The notes below the pieces were generated by a model, which saw nothing but the letters and a program-made list of their open reading frames with translations, did not search any database and was not told where the DNA came from. The translations under genes and the position numbers were made by a program. A stretch of DNA of 64,000 bases from Syncephalastrum monosporum B8922 (Eukaryota > Mucoromycota > Mucoromycetes > Mucorales > Syncephalastraceae): the NCBI GenBank assembly GCA_000697355.1, contig JNEN01001230.1, forward strand, positions 310,001 through 374,000. Direction: 5' to 3'. Shown in pieces: positions 1 to 13,100 of this stretch. Positions within the stretch are counted from its first letter, which is position 1, and every line of letters begins with the position of its first letter.

Positions 1-164
1 CAGCCTTGTATGCATAGCACCGTCTGTGGTGGCAAGCGTCAGGCAAAATCAATGCTATCTTTTTTGATGCGATTCTGGTAATCAGATACATAAACACGTC
101 TGGTCCATCCTTCCCTTTCATTTTGTTCATTGTGTCAACTATCATTCTATAACAGAGACCGTGT
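1..164. other. left edge, no gene seen
   Basis: AT-rich sequence downstream of the TBCA stop codon. I see no exon of a neighbouring gene here. It presumably holds the TBCA 3' UTR. Confidence 0.4.
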
Positions 165-698
165 TTACGGCTCAATGACCGTTTCGGCGAGAACAGCCTT
201 GGCATCTTGCAGCTCGGCACTTCCTGCATAAGCTGGGTCCTCCTATTCATTACCAATAGAGTATCATCATTATTATCATAATCCTGATAGTGGCGCTCCA
301 AATGACAAGCAGTTTCTTTTTTCCGTACCACTTTGTCCTCGAGGTCTTTGTAAGCAGCAGCAAGGCGTCGCTTGACGTCGGGTATCATTTGCAGCGTCTC
401 GTCAAGCACTTCTTTCTAGAGGTTGAAACATTATCAGTTCTCCGTCACTTTGTGCTTTGGCAGCTATTGTTATTATTGTTGTCCAGATGTAGATGCTTTA
501 CCTGTTTGCGAATGTCAGCGTCATCGGCCTTGGCCTCCACCAGTTTGTCGATCCGCTTTTGCTGATCTTCTGCTTCTTTGCCATACGCAACTTGCTCTTT
601 CGCAATGCTATCGGTGTATGAGTATGCCACTAAAGAGTTCAGAACATCTTGTACCGCTTAACGACGTTTGTCTTGATTTTGAGTTCGCGTAAAGTCAT
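165..698 (-). CDS. TBCA: tubulin-binding cofactor A
   Basis: Small chaperone that holds beta-tubulin during tubulin heterodimer assembly (yeast Rbl2, human TBCA). Four exons on the minus strand: 698-655, 607-502, 415-329, 242-165, joined by GT-AG introns into 104 residues, the usual family length. The N-terminus MTLRELKIKTNVVKR, the middle AKEQVAYGKEAEDQQKRID and the later MIPDVKRRLAAAYKDLE follow the three-helix bundle of the family and are rich in heptad-like charged and hydrophobic residues. The start is the only ATG in frame ahead of the conserved LKIKT motif. The gene is followed on the same strand by CIA30/NDUFAF1 and HPS1-like, with gaps of 600 bp or more, so no operon-like link. Exon joins all keep frame, so I am confident in the model. 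Confidence 0.9.
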
Positions 699-1305
699 TG
701 CAGTAAAAGACGTGTACCACACCGTGTTCCTGAGTTTGGATTGTCCGTGCTTTAAATCAGAATGAGGTCAACCACACGGGATTTTTGGGTCGGTGATATG
801 CGAAGAAAACACCGTTCTCATAGTCTTCTTCAGCTAAGCGGAACATAGAGGCGTGGCAATCAGCTTTTTTCTTTCTGAAGTGCTGAGGCGCTTGATCCGA
901 AGTACTAGGATATGGCAATTTCCCGCATGAAGAAGGCAGCCGAAGCCCATAGTATACGGTCTTCTTTCGAGATAAAACAGCATCTCATACAATAATTCAC
1001 TTCTCTCATAGAGTAGCATAAATTAGGAGTATGCACACTACATACACTGTATCTGACGCGCTTTTATATGGATACCTTCTTATCAGTGATTGGAGTACGT
1101 ACAATGACAAGCCTGCTAGAAAAACTCGCGAAAATGATAACCATGCAATCCGGTCATAGAGGAGCTCAAAAGGACCCGAGTAAAACGGGCTTCAGCCTAC
1201 ATGTCAACCATACTAATAGGATAACTTATCACAACATATGCTACCCAACGCCCTTATATCGTCCATGCACTCAGGTTATGTCATTTATTTATATTTACAA
1301 GCAAG
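699..1305. other. intergenic, no gene seen
   Basis: About 0.6 kb between TBCA and the CIA30 gene. Only short unrelated open frames. It should hold the TBCA promoter and the CIA30 3' UTR. Confidence 0.4.
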
Positions 1306-2209
1306 TTATGGAGATGATTCTCCCTTGGATGGAGGGTGTCTGTCTAGGTCTCCTTCAGTTGCCTCGGTATTCATCGCCTTGACCCAGTCAATATCAATCG
1401 AGAAAGGACCCTCTTGCCGGTCTGACAGGGATAGTCCCACTGTTTTGACCTTCTCGCGGAACATGTCCACATGATCGTCTTGAATCATACCGTTGTTGGT
1501 TAATACAAAGTCATTGAAAGGAATCTACAGCAATGGATGTGTCGGTTATTCCTCCTCAACTCCGTGTTTCGTCTGACTTACCAAGACAGTTTCCCATTGA
1601 CCTGGCGTTCGCAAGAAGAGTCTGTGCTGGAACAAGTCTGTCTGAATAATACTATCCGTTTGGAGATTGACGAAATATTTGCGCTGATCGCCGCGCACGC
1701 GCAAAGCAAGATAGCGAAACAAACTCGTATCCCAGCAGGGCGTGCCAAACATGGAAGCTTGCTTAGGCTATCGGATAACAAACTTGTTTAGTACATCAGA
1801 TAACACATGGTGTGTGGCGCATTGACGCCAAGCTATCAAGTCACCTTTGTACGAACAGCAGCGTACCCACTCTGCTCGATCTCGCGATTGGCAGGCAGAT
1901 CGAGTGAGAGGTTACCGTGGAAACGACCATAGCCCTCGGGTGAAATGTCAAGAGAGGCCTCGCTAAAGCCACCGATATCTTTATCGCTTCCGATCGCCCA
2001 AGCATTCAGATCGGCTTTGTTGTTCAGCGTGGCCATCGGGAGTTCTTTGCGCCACCCCTGGAGACCCTCCATACGCAAGGCTTTTCACAGAGCAGTAATG
2101 TCAGTTGAGCCAAAGACACGCTTAAAGCCAAGGAAGTAGTACCTTTTGCGCTTGAATTAGCGACCTCGCCAGCAGTGCGACGAAGTAATGACAACACGGT
2201 CATGTTCAA
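1306..2209 (-). CDS. CIA30/NDUFAF1 mitochondrial complex I assembly factor
   Basis: Assembly factor for respiratory complex I (CIA30 family, human NDUFAF1), acting at the mitochondrial inner membrane. Four exons: 2209-2143, 2080-1845, 1767-1582, 1524-1306, giving 235 residues. Family motifs are plain: WAIGSDKDIGGFSEASL, ISPEGYGRFHGNLSL, GYAAVRTK, WDTSLFRYLALRVRGDQRKY, and the C-terminal VGLSLSDRQEGPFSIDIDW. The start MNMTVLSLLRRTAGEVANSS is Arg/Ser-rich and could be a mitochondrial targeting leader; a second ATG lies two codons later. The protein ends with a short acidic tail. Presence implies the organism keeps a proton-pumping complex I, unlike Saccharomyces. The first intron (2142-2081) was placed from reading frame and the GTACTA donor; the others are well supported. 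Confidence 0.88.
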
Positions 2210-3066
2210 GCACGAAGGATATTAACAACTGCTGTGACCGCCCCGCTTGGCCCCGCTCTTATAAAATGCAAGCTGCTATTTCCAAATTAGGATAAGAAAG
2301 GCGACAATTCGTCTGGACGAGTGAAACAATAGGTAGACGATGTCATATTGATAGCCTCGTATATATAGTTTTTGGGCAGAACTCGTCGCAGTCAGTCAAT
2401 ATCCCATCGTAGTATTTGCAAGCTTTAAGACAGTCTCCGTATTTATCAGCGCGTATCTTTTTCTTTTTTTTGGAATGACTTTGACTACCCTGAATACAAC
2501 CACCGACAATATTACTGCATACTCGAATTGCAATGGCTTTATAGAACTTATACAGTTACATATGTTCATATGTCAATAATTTACACCAATAATGTCAGTC
2601 TATTTTGGTACTTTTCTTTTTACACCACAAGACATACAGGCACGATGTACGCCAAGCGTTGCATCTCTAATTGAGGGTAATTTTATGCAACACCGACTTC
2701 GGGGTAATACCCGCTCACACTGACGTTTGTAAGCAAGCATACGTAGCATTACTAGTAAATGCGGCGGTATTGCTTCTTGTGTACATACAATAACGAGTAA
2801 AAGAGGGAGGATATGCAACACTTCTAACAGATACGCGATATGGCCTCACAGTATTTCTATCCTATACATGCTTCATGCACGACACAGCTGTAGAACGTCT
2901 ATCGCCTGTATCATGTATAATTAACTCGCACTATCCATTAACTCACCAGGAGAAATAACAGAACCACACTCAAGGGCCCATAACCATAGCAGAGGTACAA
3001 TTTTGTATTGATGAATGTGGGTATAAACAAGTCTAGAGGGTAGATGCGGGTATCTATGTACACGAG
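2210..3066. other. intergenic, no gene seen
   Basis: About 0.86 kb, AT-rich. A TATA-like stretch (TTATAA, near 2259-2266) lies about 50 bp upstream of the CIA30 start. No other convincing feature. Confidence 0.4.
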
Positions 3067-5267
3067 TCAGGCTAGCACACGCTGGCTCACATCATGAAGC
3101 AGGCGCCGATGGAGCGTTTCAATTTCGTCTTTGGGCACAAAACCAAAGTAAATGGCCAGCAGGGATGCGTCTGATGTCTCGCTGTGGTGATAGGCATACT
3201 GGAAATGGGTATCACTATGCAAATAAAAGTCCAGTGGGTGCTGATCAGGGGCATGGCGCACCATATCTCGACACTACATATAAAGAAAAAAGGTCGCAGC
3301 ACATATTTAGCAACACATACGCTTGGCTCGTAAGGTTAACTCTTACCAGATCTGTAAGCTCATCGACCGACGGCCAACTTAGATGGTCGAGTGACTGGAG
3401 GTCATACTTGTCGCTCAAGTCGTATAAATGCTCAGAGGGCAAATGACCCAGCTGGGGAGCGATAGCGATACCATGTTCCACATGGATGAAGTGGACAAGC
3501 CCCGGGTAGGCCGAAACAAACGACAAGATTGAAAAATGGGTCTCTTCCTTGGTGAGCAAAAAAGCGACGAAATCCCGCAATTGATCTTCCAGGGCGGCTC
3601 CTAGACCCTTGACGAGTGTAGCCCAGCTGATCTCGGGCGGGTGCGCTGCGTCCTGCTCTTTGCAAACGACAGTAGCACAAAGACCATCTGCAATGGGGAC
3701 GAGTAGGACGCGGGCCAGACGCGCATGGTGTTGTTTGTCGTTAATCCAGCGCCACTCAATCCTGCCTTCAGTGGGGTCCAGCATCTCGACCTCGAAGGAA
3801 CGGGTGCTGCGGGTATCCTCATGCAAATGGGACTGGTAAGGCAAAAAGGCGGAGAACATGTGGCGGATGGATTGTTTGGTGGCCGATGCGGGTCGAGACT
3901 CGGCGATCGAACTTTGTCGACTGAGAGATGAGCTGTTGCTGCTGCGAGGAGAGGAGGGTGCAGAAGTTCGGCGATGGGTGCGATAATGCGGGTCATCGAG
4001 TGGCACGCTGCTGGAAAGATAGCGAGGATAGTCGGCAGAGGCAGGATGGGCGATGGCGTTAGGAGGGAGTTTATGCCGTGACGAGGTGGATCGTGTTTCA
4101 TGAGGGCGGACCAAACGCGCCAAGAGTTGGTTATGGATCGTGGTGGTAGGGCCCTGACTGCTGTTCCATGATAGGGACGGGGTGGAGCAGCTGGCGGACG
4201 AGGCCGGACTCACAGACGAAGCAGATTTCTCCTGGACCTTGAAAGGGCCGGGGCCAATGACGGTGTTTGGTTCACTTAGAGCGTCCGCGGTGGAGGTCTG
4301 TGACAGGGTGCATCGTTCTGGATCGTTGTCTTCCTTCTTTTGGTCGTGTAAGAACGGGTGGTCTATGTGTCACCGTGTCAGACAAATTCATAATCATAAC
4401 CATAATAAAAACAATGAATACAACACGTACCGCCTATTTCGGCAATGTACTGCGCTGTCAATACTTGAAGGAAGAAAAGCGTTTCAGGAGCGATATCTTC
4501 GTCGCAGACCACCTCGTTCTTGTTGTGGCACTTTGCAACAAGTTTGCCCCGTGCAAATAGGAATGCATGGCTCCAGGCCGGACCGTCATCTTCACCGTGA
4601 CGAGCCTTAAAAAAGGAGGTGAGACGTGAACCAGCTGAGCCCGCAGAAAGGCGTTTGGCACTGTGTTCTGTGTTTGCAAACGCAGCATGGCATTGGTCCC
4701 GCAAGGCTTCGGTCAGACGGGACCGCAAATCTTCGTGGAGCTCAACTTGCTCGACGCAGCCCATCCCATTCGGAGTATAAGGCAGGTCTGAGGACGAGGC
4801 CAGAGATAAGAGCGCGAGTCGATCGGCGATGGTCTGTGGGAGAGGAATGTTTTGTTTGCGGGGGCGAGAGGCTGTACTCGTCTCGTACCACTCGTTGCCA
4901 AAGTTAAACCGCAGAAAAAAGTCGACAAGCCGCAGCCGTTGTTGCAGGTATGCCGTCGTGGTATGCTTTGATTTGGCATATGCGATAAAGAACAGACCCC
5001 CACGCTATTAAAATATACAGGTTAAGAACACTATTTCGCTGATAGCGGTTATCATAGCAATTGTACCTCGCGAAAGGCAAATGTTTTTCTGCTGGTTTGG
5101 AGGTGATGTATACGGTCATGGAAACTGTTCTTGATCAGGTCTTTGGTTAAAAGCAGCGGCAGGAACCGAATCCGGTTCCCGTCCACAGCAGGATCGACCT
5201 TCTTGGTTTTCGGCGCTGAATGGTAAATGACTTGTCCTGAGCTGTCAACGATTAAAATGGCCACCAT
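3067..5267 (-). CDS. HPS1-like protein (BLOC-3 subunit, longin domains)
   Basis: Likely homologue of Hermansky-Pudlak syndrome protein 1, which with HPS4 forms BLOC-3, a guanine nucleotide exchange factor for Rab32/38 on lysosome-related organelles. Exons 5267-5067, 5004-4431, 4362-3347, 3273-3067 give 665 residues (human HPS1 is about 700). Evidence: an N-terminal longin-like strand start (MVAILIVDSSGQVIYHS), LQQRLRLVDFFLRFNFG matching the HPS1 helix before the first domain ends, and near residue 545 the segment FVSAYPGLVHFIHVE, close to the HPS1 signature PGLVHFIYVD. Between them (about 270-400) is a Ser/Pro-rich low-complexity linker. All exon joins keep frame. The alternative is another longin-type GEF subunit such as Mon1, but the PGLVHFI segment fits HPS1 better. 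No HPS4 gene is in the window. Confidence 0.75.
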
Positions 5268-7159
5268 TCAAGAGGGTAAAAATAAAATAAAAAAAGAATA
5301 AAAAGGGAGAGAAGGGAGAGTCTCTCTTTCGCTCTCTCTCTATGACCCGAGGTACAAGAGGGGAAAAAAGGGTTTGGTCTCGGTCTTGATAGTCTGGCTT
5401 TTAATTTCTCATAACTGTAGTAAAAATATGACCACCTGTCATTATCGTCACCATCCTTGTTTTCATCCTCCTGCTCTTAATTTCATTTTATGGGCTATGG
5501 AGAGCCTACTTTTCTACAAGAATGTATTACTGTTGATTTCTCAAAGCGCGGCTGACTCCTGCCATAGGAACTACTGGACAGGACATTGCCATTTTGTTGT
5601 TATCTCGTCAGAAACCATGAAACCTAGCCACACAAAGGACACGTGTCATATCGCATCACCCAACTCTAACCGTAGCAGCATATTTCCATTGGTGATTGAC
5701 TGAGCAGAGGGTCGGGGTGCCAGATGGATATCTCTTTTTCGGTGTCTTTAGTACCAATTGCAGTGTGTCAATAATGAAGCTTAAAATTTGGAATGCCGTC
5801 TCAGTTCAGTTCCTCTCTCTCTTTTTAAGTTGGTGCGGAGCACGTGTGCAGATGGACATCATACGACCCATCTTATCACCTAATAGTATCGCATGACGTC
5901 TTGGATCTCGCTTTTCCACGTTATTGCACGTCGGCCGATGGGAAGCTCCTGATCTACGCTGGGGACAGCGTGGTATCATTTTTGCTCTTTTTGTTAAAGT
6001 CAAAAGCCGGTGGTCGTACAAACATTTTTGGTGTATTTTGTCCCTTTGTGCACCGACATGACGTATTTTCATGCCGCTTGCCGCAGTGTGCAGCATATGC
6101 CTTGCATAGCATCGGCCATTTCTATGACTGGGCTGCCTGTTCCTTTCTCTTCTTCCCTCACACGACCTCCTATCTTTTGGAGAATGGAGTGTCGTTTCTC
6201 TGTATAACGCGTACTCTCTTCGTTGCACACCAGGCACGTACGGGCGAGGTGGAACAGGGGTATCATCTACGTGCGTTACATACTGCCACCTTCAAGGTAA
6301 AATGAATTTCTTCTAATATGCGAAGGTGTACACACATCTCCAACGCACTATGAGAAACGGGTATTGTTTCTGGATCATTTATTTCGGTCTGGTGAGAAGT
6401 AGCTCAATACAGTATGTATCGAGCAATGTACAAATTATACAGTGCACGAAGGCCCGAGACAAAGACCTGCAATCGATATATGGTGTGTGTTAGGGATATA
6501 TTCTCTACGGTATAGTCGGTCATGTAACTGCACACAAAGTCTGCTTTCAACGAAGACTGCAACAGGCGATTGGCACGCTCAGTATGAACAAAAAGTTCAG
6601 GCGGCAGCAGTAAATTAAATGGAAAGACAAGTCACCCACGCCAGTCAGCTCGCTTACATCAGCTCGCTTACATGCTTCTCAAATCTTTTTTAACCTGGAG
6701 AGCTTCCGTGTTATAGCCATCCAAGTGAATCCTCGGTCCTGGTCTTATTATTGACAGATAAGTGACGACAAATGTCCGAACAATCATTGTTCCTTGAGGT
6801 CAGATTGGAGAGCGTCTAGGCACAATAGGCGGCGAGGAGTTGTACAGTCTCCCAGCTTGCATCGATTACGATACTTCACTGACAGATACATAATATGGTC
6901 AAAGTTGTTGTGTGCTCAAGCAGTGTCATTTGAAGTGTAATATTTTTTAAAGGACATAAACGGATTTGGACGAAATGAACGGATTTGATTTGAAGGGCAC
7001 GTTCTGAGTGTTGTGTTGAGAGAATATCGAATCTTGTCACGGGTTGTCACGGTTTTCAACAGTTCCAACAGAAAAGAAAACGAAAAGCAAAGTCTTGTCT
7101 TTCTCCTTGTCTTTTCCGTGTTGGAGTTCTTTCCTCATTAGATGCACCGTTCACCTTAA
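5268..7159. other. long intergenic, no recognised gene
   Basis: About 1.9 kb between divergently transcribed HPS1-like and UFD4. Open frames of 153 codons (plus, 5844-6305) and 143 codons (minus, 5806-6237) overlap but resemble nothing I know and have no clear splice context. Contains a 14-bp tandem duplication at 6645-6672. The last few hundred bases should be the UFD4 promoter and 5' UTR. Confidence 0.35.
6645..6672. repeat. 14-bp tandem duplication, core also at 39184
   Basis: The unit TCAGCTCGCTTACA occurs twice head to tail. Its 13-bp core recurs once at 39184-39196 in another intergenic region. Function unknown. Confidence 0.6.
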
Positions 7160-10100
7160 ATGGAACTGTCGTCTACACAAAACAACAACAACCGCTCTAC
7201 ACGTTGCCCTCCTACTCCCGAATCTCGCGCGCCAAACCAAACTCCAGCTTCTCCATCTAACGCAGTTGATACCACCACCACCCACGCCCGCACCACCAGC
7301 GATAACACCCACCTGCCGAAACCAAAGAGATACAGCCTGAGACAAAGAAAGTAAGTCAATCCCGTAATCAATCAATCCGTCAATCCGTCAATCACGTCTT
7401 CAATCCATCCTTCATTCTCCATTCCTCCTTCATTCCACTTTTGCTCTTACTCACCTGTCTTACAAACCAGCTTGGACCCATCTGCGCAGCAACCATCGGA
7501 AGCAGGAGCCAGCAGTGGTACACAGAAACCCAAGCGCACCGTACAAAGGTAACACGCCCCTCCCTTGCTTCAGCGTGTGATTCATCGGCATACTAATCCA
7601 TCCTGTCCTGTCTCTTCTTCTCTCATTCCGGCAACAGATCGACTCCTACTGCAGCTAAGAAACGAAGGCAAACTACCGAATCCACCTCTGTTAAACGACA
7701 GCGTACTACCGCTCCCACCACACAAACTAAAGTCAAAGCCAAAGCCAAAGCCAAATCCAAAGCCAAAGCCAAAGCTAACATTAACACTAAATCTACCACT
7801 GCAACTGCAACTGCAACCGAAGCCACTCCGTCTCATACCGCAGTAAAGACGAACAGCCGAAGCCGAAGCCAAAGCCAAAGCCAAAGCCGCAGCAACAGCA
7901 AATCAGCAAAAGCGTCTCCTCGTCAAGACAATCCTATGGACACCGATAAGACACGCCCCTCTGCCTTTGCAGATCCATCTTCTACAACCACGACTACGCC
8001 TACGAACACGACTACAACCACAAAGACGACTCTTGATTCGAAAACAAAGCAGCCAGGCCCAATGTCTGCCAAACCAGACGCCGCGTCCAAGAAAAAGGGG
8101 AAAGGAAAGGCGACCAAGTCTCCCGACTCGGCCGCTTCTGACCTGACTCGGTGAGTTTCATACATCCGCTCATATTCGCTCGGGTTTTTTTGATTCTCAT
8201 GCTAAACACATCTCACGTCTCTTATTTTCTTTCTCTCTCTCTCTCTCTCTTTTTTTTTTCTCCTGTTCGTTTGCACATGTCCAGTGATCGCAGGCTTCTT
8301 TCGAGAAGACCCAAGAAACAGGCTGACCCAGAAGATCTGCCTGATCACAGAAACCTGTCCTCTCAATTGTCATACGCTGATCATTTCAACGACGATGACG
8401 ATGATAACGAGAACAGGGACGAGGACGCGGATATCGATGAGGATACCCTGCCGGAAGGTCACCTCGGCTTTGATGACGAGGAGGACGAAGACGAGGATGG
8501 ACACGAGCGATATGAACACGCAGAAGACTGGGGCCATGAAGATTATGGCGAGGAAGACGAGGATGAAGATGAAGATGAAGATGAAGAAGAGGACGAGGAC
8601 GAGGACGAGGATGACGACGAAGGGGCTCTGCACGATGACATTGATGAAGCCGAAGAGGAGCTCGAGCGGGTCAGGCAGAATCTCGGCCTCCAAATGCAGA
8701 GCACCTTTGGCGGCATGATGTCTGATATGAAGGCCAGACTGCGCACTATCCTCACGAGTCTCCAGAATGACGACCCCACCATGCAGCTCATTGCACTGCA
8801 GGAACTGGCCGAGATCCTTTCGGTCAGCAACGAAGACAATCTGCAAGGCATCTTCCACAGTGAGGTATTCATCAAGGAACTCGTGCGCATCATGAAAGGC
8901 CCCGCCGACCTTTACGGTGGGGCTGCCGGTGGCGATATGGAGGATGACATGATGCTTGCACTTGCCATGAGTGAGGGCCTCGGTGGTGCCAATCCCGAAT
9001 TGACTCTCCTTGCCTGCCGCTGCATATCCAATCTCGTCGACGCCATGCCTACCTCCGTCACCCACGTCGTCTATCATGGCGCCATCGGTGTCCTCTGCCA
9101 GAAGCTAAAGTCGATCGAATACATTGACTTGGCTGAGCAAGCACTTTCGGTAAGCCCACATGCAAACGGTATAGGGACTATCATCACTCATGTCGAATAC
9201 AGGCTCTGGAAAAAGTCGCCAGCCAACTCCCTCGCCAGGTCGTCCAAGAAGGTGGCCTGAGCGCGGCCCTCATGTACTTTGATTTCTTTAGTATTCATTC
9301 CCAGCGGACAGCACTCCGCACGGCCGCCAACTGCTTGCGTGGTGTCGACCTCGACTCTTTCCCGCAAGTGCTTGAAACCACGCCCACCCTTCTCAACACG
9401 ACCCTGTATCCGGACCGTACGGTCGTGGAAATGACATGTATCTGCTGGGTCCGCATTGCCGAGGCCTACCGGAACAACCGAGAACAGCTCGAGAGGGTCA
9501 TCTCGGTCGACGTGCTGCAGAAGCTCATGACGCTGATACCTGTACCCGGAAACACATCCGCCGTGCGCCAATCGACTTTCCAGGATATTGTGCGCGTCTT
9601 CCACGTCGTGGCACGGGCTTCTTCCACACTTGCGACTGAACTCCTCCAGCTGAACGTGATGGACTATCTTTACCGGGTCCTGACCGGCGCAGCGCTCCCA
9701 TCCGATGCCGACGTCGAGTCCGCGACTTATACTCACATCTCGCTTGACAATAAATTCCGTGATATGGTGATCCATATTGTCCGCGTTGTCGCGGATGTTC
9801 TCCCCTCCCTGCCAAGAGGTAAGTTCAATTTCTTGCTAATACCGAGCCCACTAACTCTGTTCCAGGCGACATGTTTAGCACACGTCGTTTCCGAGAAACA
9901 GACCCTGCATCCGCCCGAGCACGGGCCCAAAGAGCCCAGACAGATGTAACCAAGGACAAGCGCGTGGAGCTCTTGGAGGAGAACAAGAAACTTTTGGAGC
10001 GTATGGACTACCTGCTCATCCCCGTCCTCATTGAAGTCTACTCTTCGACTGTCACCTTCCGCGTCCGCCAACTCGTCACGCATTCGCTTGTGAAGCTCGT

Positions 10101-13100
10101 GCACCTTTCCGATACAGAGACGCTGCAGAAAGTCCTCAAGGATGTCCCACTTTCAAGCTTCCTTGCGGGCGTGCTCGCTCAGCGTGAATACGCGTCTCTG
10201 GTCACCGACGCCCTGTACGTCTCAGAGATGCTGCTCAAGAAACTGCCTGATGTGTACCATTTCCTGTTCAAGAGGGAGGGCGTCATGCACGAGGTCGAGA
10301 CGATTGCAAGCCTGCCTGCCACGGAAGAAACAGAAAGTCGGCCATCCGAAGCGAGTGAGACAGGAGAAGCCTCACAAGAAACGGTCGAGAGCAGAGTCTC
10401 GGGCACAGGAAGTTCTCAGCGCGACGAGCAAAGTGCGACTGAGAAGAGCGAAGATGAAGATGATCGTACCAAAGCGTCCGGTTCGTCTGACACAGAGCCC
10501 AGCCCCTCGCCTAGAAGGAACGGCAGCGGCGCAGATCAGAGTCCTTCCTCCGCGATTCGAAGACGCCTTTTGGAGCGCAGCGAGCTGCACGCTCTGCTAC
10601 GCAGTCGCTTTGCCCTCGGTCAGTCACACAGGTCAGAACCCGAGAGGGGCGTCGGTCGTGGCCACACACGTCAGCACATTATCCAACTCGCCAAGTCTAT
10701 TGCCCAGAGTTACCAGCAGCAGAGCCTCGAATACGCTCATGAGCACGGCTCCCAAATGGTGGAGGTCAAGAAATTTGCCGAGAGCCTCAAAGCCTACCGT
10801 GAAAACGCCTACACAGCCGAGCAAGACCTCACTGGTTTGCGTGATTACCTTGACGCATCGGATATGGGCATCAGCAGCTTTGAGCTGATGAATTCAGGCT
10901 TACTGGATGCGCTCGTGGCGTACCTGACCGAAGATGACGAAGGTGACAGCACCATACCATCCCTGGAAGCCCGCAGGGCTCTCTTCCGTCGTAAATTCCT
11001 GCAGCAAGACACGCCCGGCCGTGATGCCAGCAAGCCGTCACCCGCGCACATTCTCGTCCTGCGCCTCCAGGAACTCCTGAGCCGGTTCGAGTCCTTTGAA
11101 GTGGTCACGCCGCTCGAGTCTTCCTCTCTAGGCGATAACTTCCGCAACCCCACGAGCATGCTCGCGAAGCAATTGCGCCTGCGTCTCAGCGGTGAAGGCG
11201 ATCTCATCCCGCGAGAGTATTCTCAACTGATGGTCTCGACCCACGCTGTCGCAACATTTAAGGTGCTTGAAGACTATCTGCTGGCCAAGATTGGCGACTA
11301 CACCGGATCACCCATGGAACGGGCTGCAGAAGAGGATGACTCGGAGGATGATTCGGATGGCGACGAAGAAGACGGTCAGGAGGAACCGAACTCTCAAAAC
11401 ACAGACATGATGGATGTGGATGAAGAAGAGGTAAAATATCATGACTATGGTATCACGGCTGTTACTCACCATGCCAAAGCCCAAGGCTTCACAGGAAGAT
11501 ACCGAGATGCAGACAGAGGAGGCTGAGGGAGCCTCTCAAAGCCAAAAGGAAGACGCGAAGGATACGGTCGGCAAAGGGCCCGGCGATTGGCGTATACAAT
11601 TCTCATTAAACGGCACGCCCATTGCCAACGACACAACCGTCTATGGAGCCGTCCACCAGTATGAGATGCGGACTAACCAGCGACAGTCCCCCGCGCACAA
11701 CATCTGGATCATGTCCTACCCCGTTACCTACAAGCGTGTGTGGGTTCCGAAAGAGAACTCAACTGACGACAGCGCGCACCGAAGCACCTGGCAGCTGGAC
11801 AACCTGCAGCGGCCTTCGTCTCTCGAGAGCACCTCGGTTTGTTCCCGCGTCCTAGATCTGCTGAGCGCCTTGGCAACCCTATGTGATGTGGGCGACCCCG
11901 ACTGCCCTATCCCTGCCGCGGATTTCATAAACCGCAAGCTGGCAGCCAAGATGAACAGACAGCTCGAGGAGCCACTGATTGTGGCGAGCTCATGCCTGCC
12001 CGACTGGACTTACTGGGTGATGCGCGAAGCCTCGTTCCTGTTTCCGTTCGAGACCCGATACCTCTTCATCCAGTCGACCTCGTTCGGCTACTCGCGTCTG
12101 ATTGCGCATTGGCAGAGTCTGCAGATGCGCAACACGAACCAGCGCGACGAGCACCAGAGCCAGAGCCAACAGCCGTTACTAGGCCGCATGGAGCGCCAAA
12201 AGGTTCGGATAGTGCGTTCCGAGATGCTCGAGTCCGCCATGAAGGTCCTCAATATGTTTGGCAAGTCCCAATCGATTTTGGAGATCGAATATCAAGACGA
12301 AGAAGGCACGGGCCTTGGACCGACTTTGGAATTCTACGCGGCCACCTCCAAGGAGCTTTGTAAAAAGTCGCTCAACCTGTGGCGAAATGACAATGCCGAC
12401 CCGAATGATCCCTATGTGTCGACCGCCTTTGGCGTGTTTCCGCGTCCGATGACGAGCGAGGCGACCAAGTCCAATGCCAAAATAATTAACCTCTTCCGTT
12501 TCCTCGGACAGTTCCTGGCCAAGGCCATGTTGGATTTCCGAATAGTGGATATCCCCTTCAATCCTGCCTTCTTCAAGGTGGTTCTCGACCATGATACCCC
12601 AGACAACTCCCTTGTGATGGTAAGCAACATGACTCTTTTATCATATGCATTGCTGACTGACTTCGTATTTTCTTTTTTTCCTTTAAAAAAGCAAATCGAT
12701 CCAGTGTTAGGTGCCTCCATTGCCAAATTGCAGGCATATGTGAACAAGAAACGCGAAATCTATGAAAAAGCTAATATGGTATGTGGACGGGTCCCGTAGT
12801 AAGACACTGTCTAACGGAAATTAGACTGGAGAGGAGAAGATGAACTTGATCAAACAAATCGAGGTGAACGGTATCAAGATCGAGGACTTGTGTCTTGACT
12901 TTACGTTGCCTGGCCAACCCGAAATCGAGCTCAAGGTAAAAAGAAAGTAGTGCATACAGACGTTGGATTCTCACCGTGTTTCTCAAGAAATTTGGAAGCG
13001 ATATTCCTGTCACAATCCAGAACGTCGAGGAATACATAGAACGTTTAATCGATACGATTGCTGGGTCTGGCATTGAACAGCAGATTAATGCTTTCCGGGA

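Noticed and set aside
3601..4101. 166-codon minus-strand frame
   Set aside because: Alternative frame inside HPS1-like exon 3; the chosen frame carries the PGLVHFI motif.
8370..9077. 235-codon minus-strand open frame rich in Ile/Val/Leu
   Set aside because: It is the antisense of the UFD4 acidic tract; GAT/GAC/GAA repeats read backwards as hydrophobic codons. UFD4 has strong family support.
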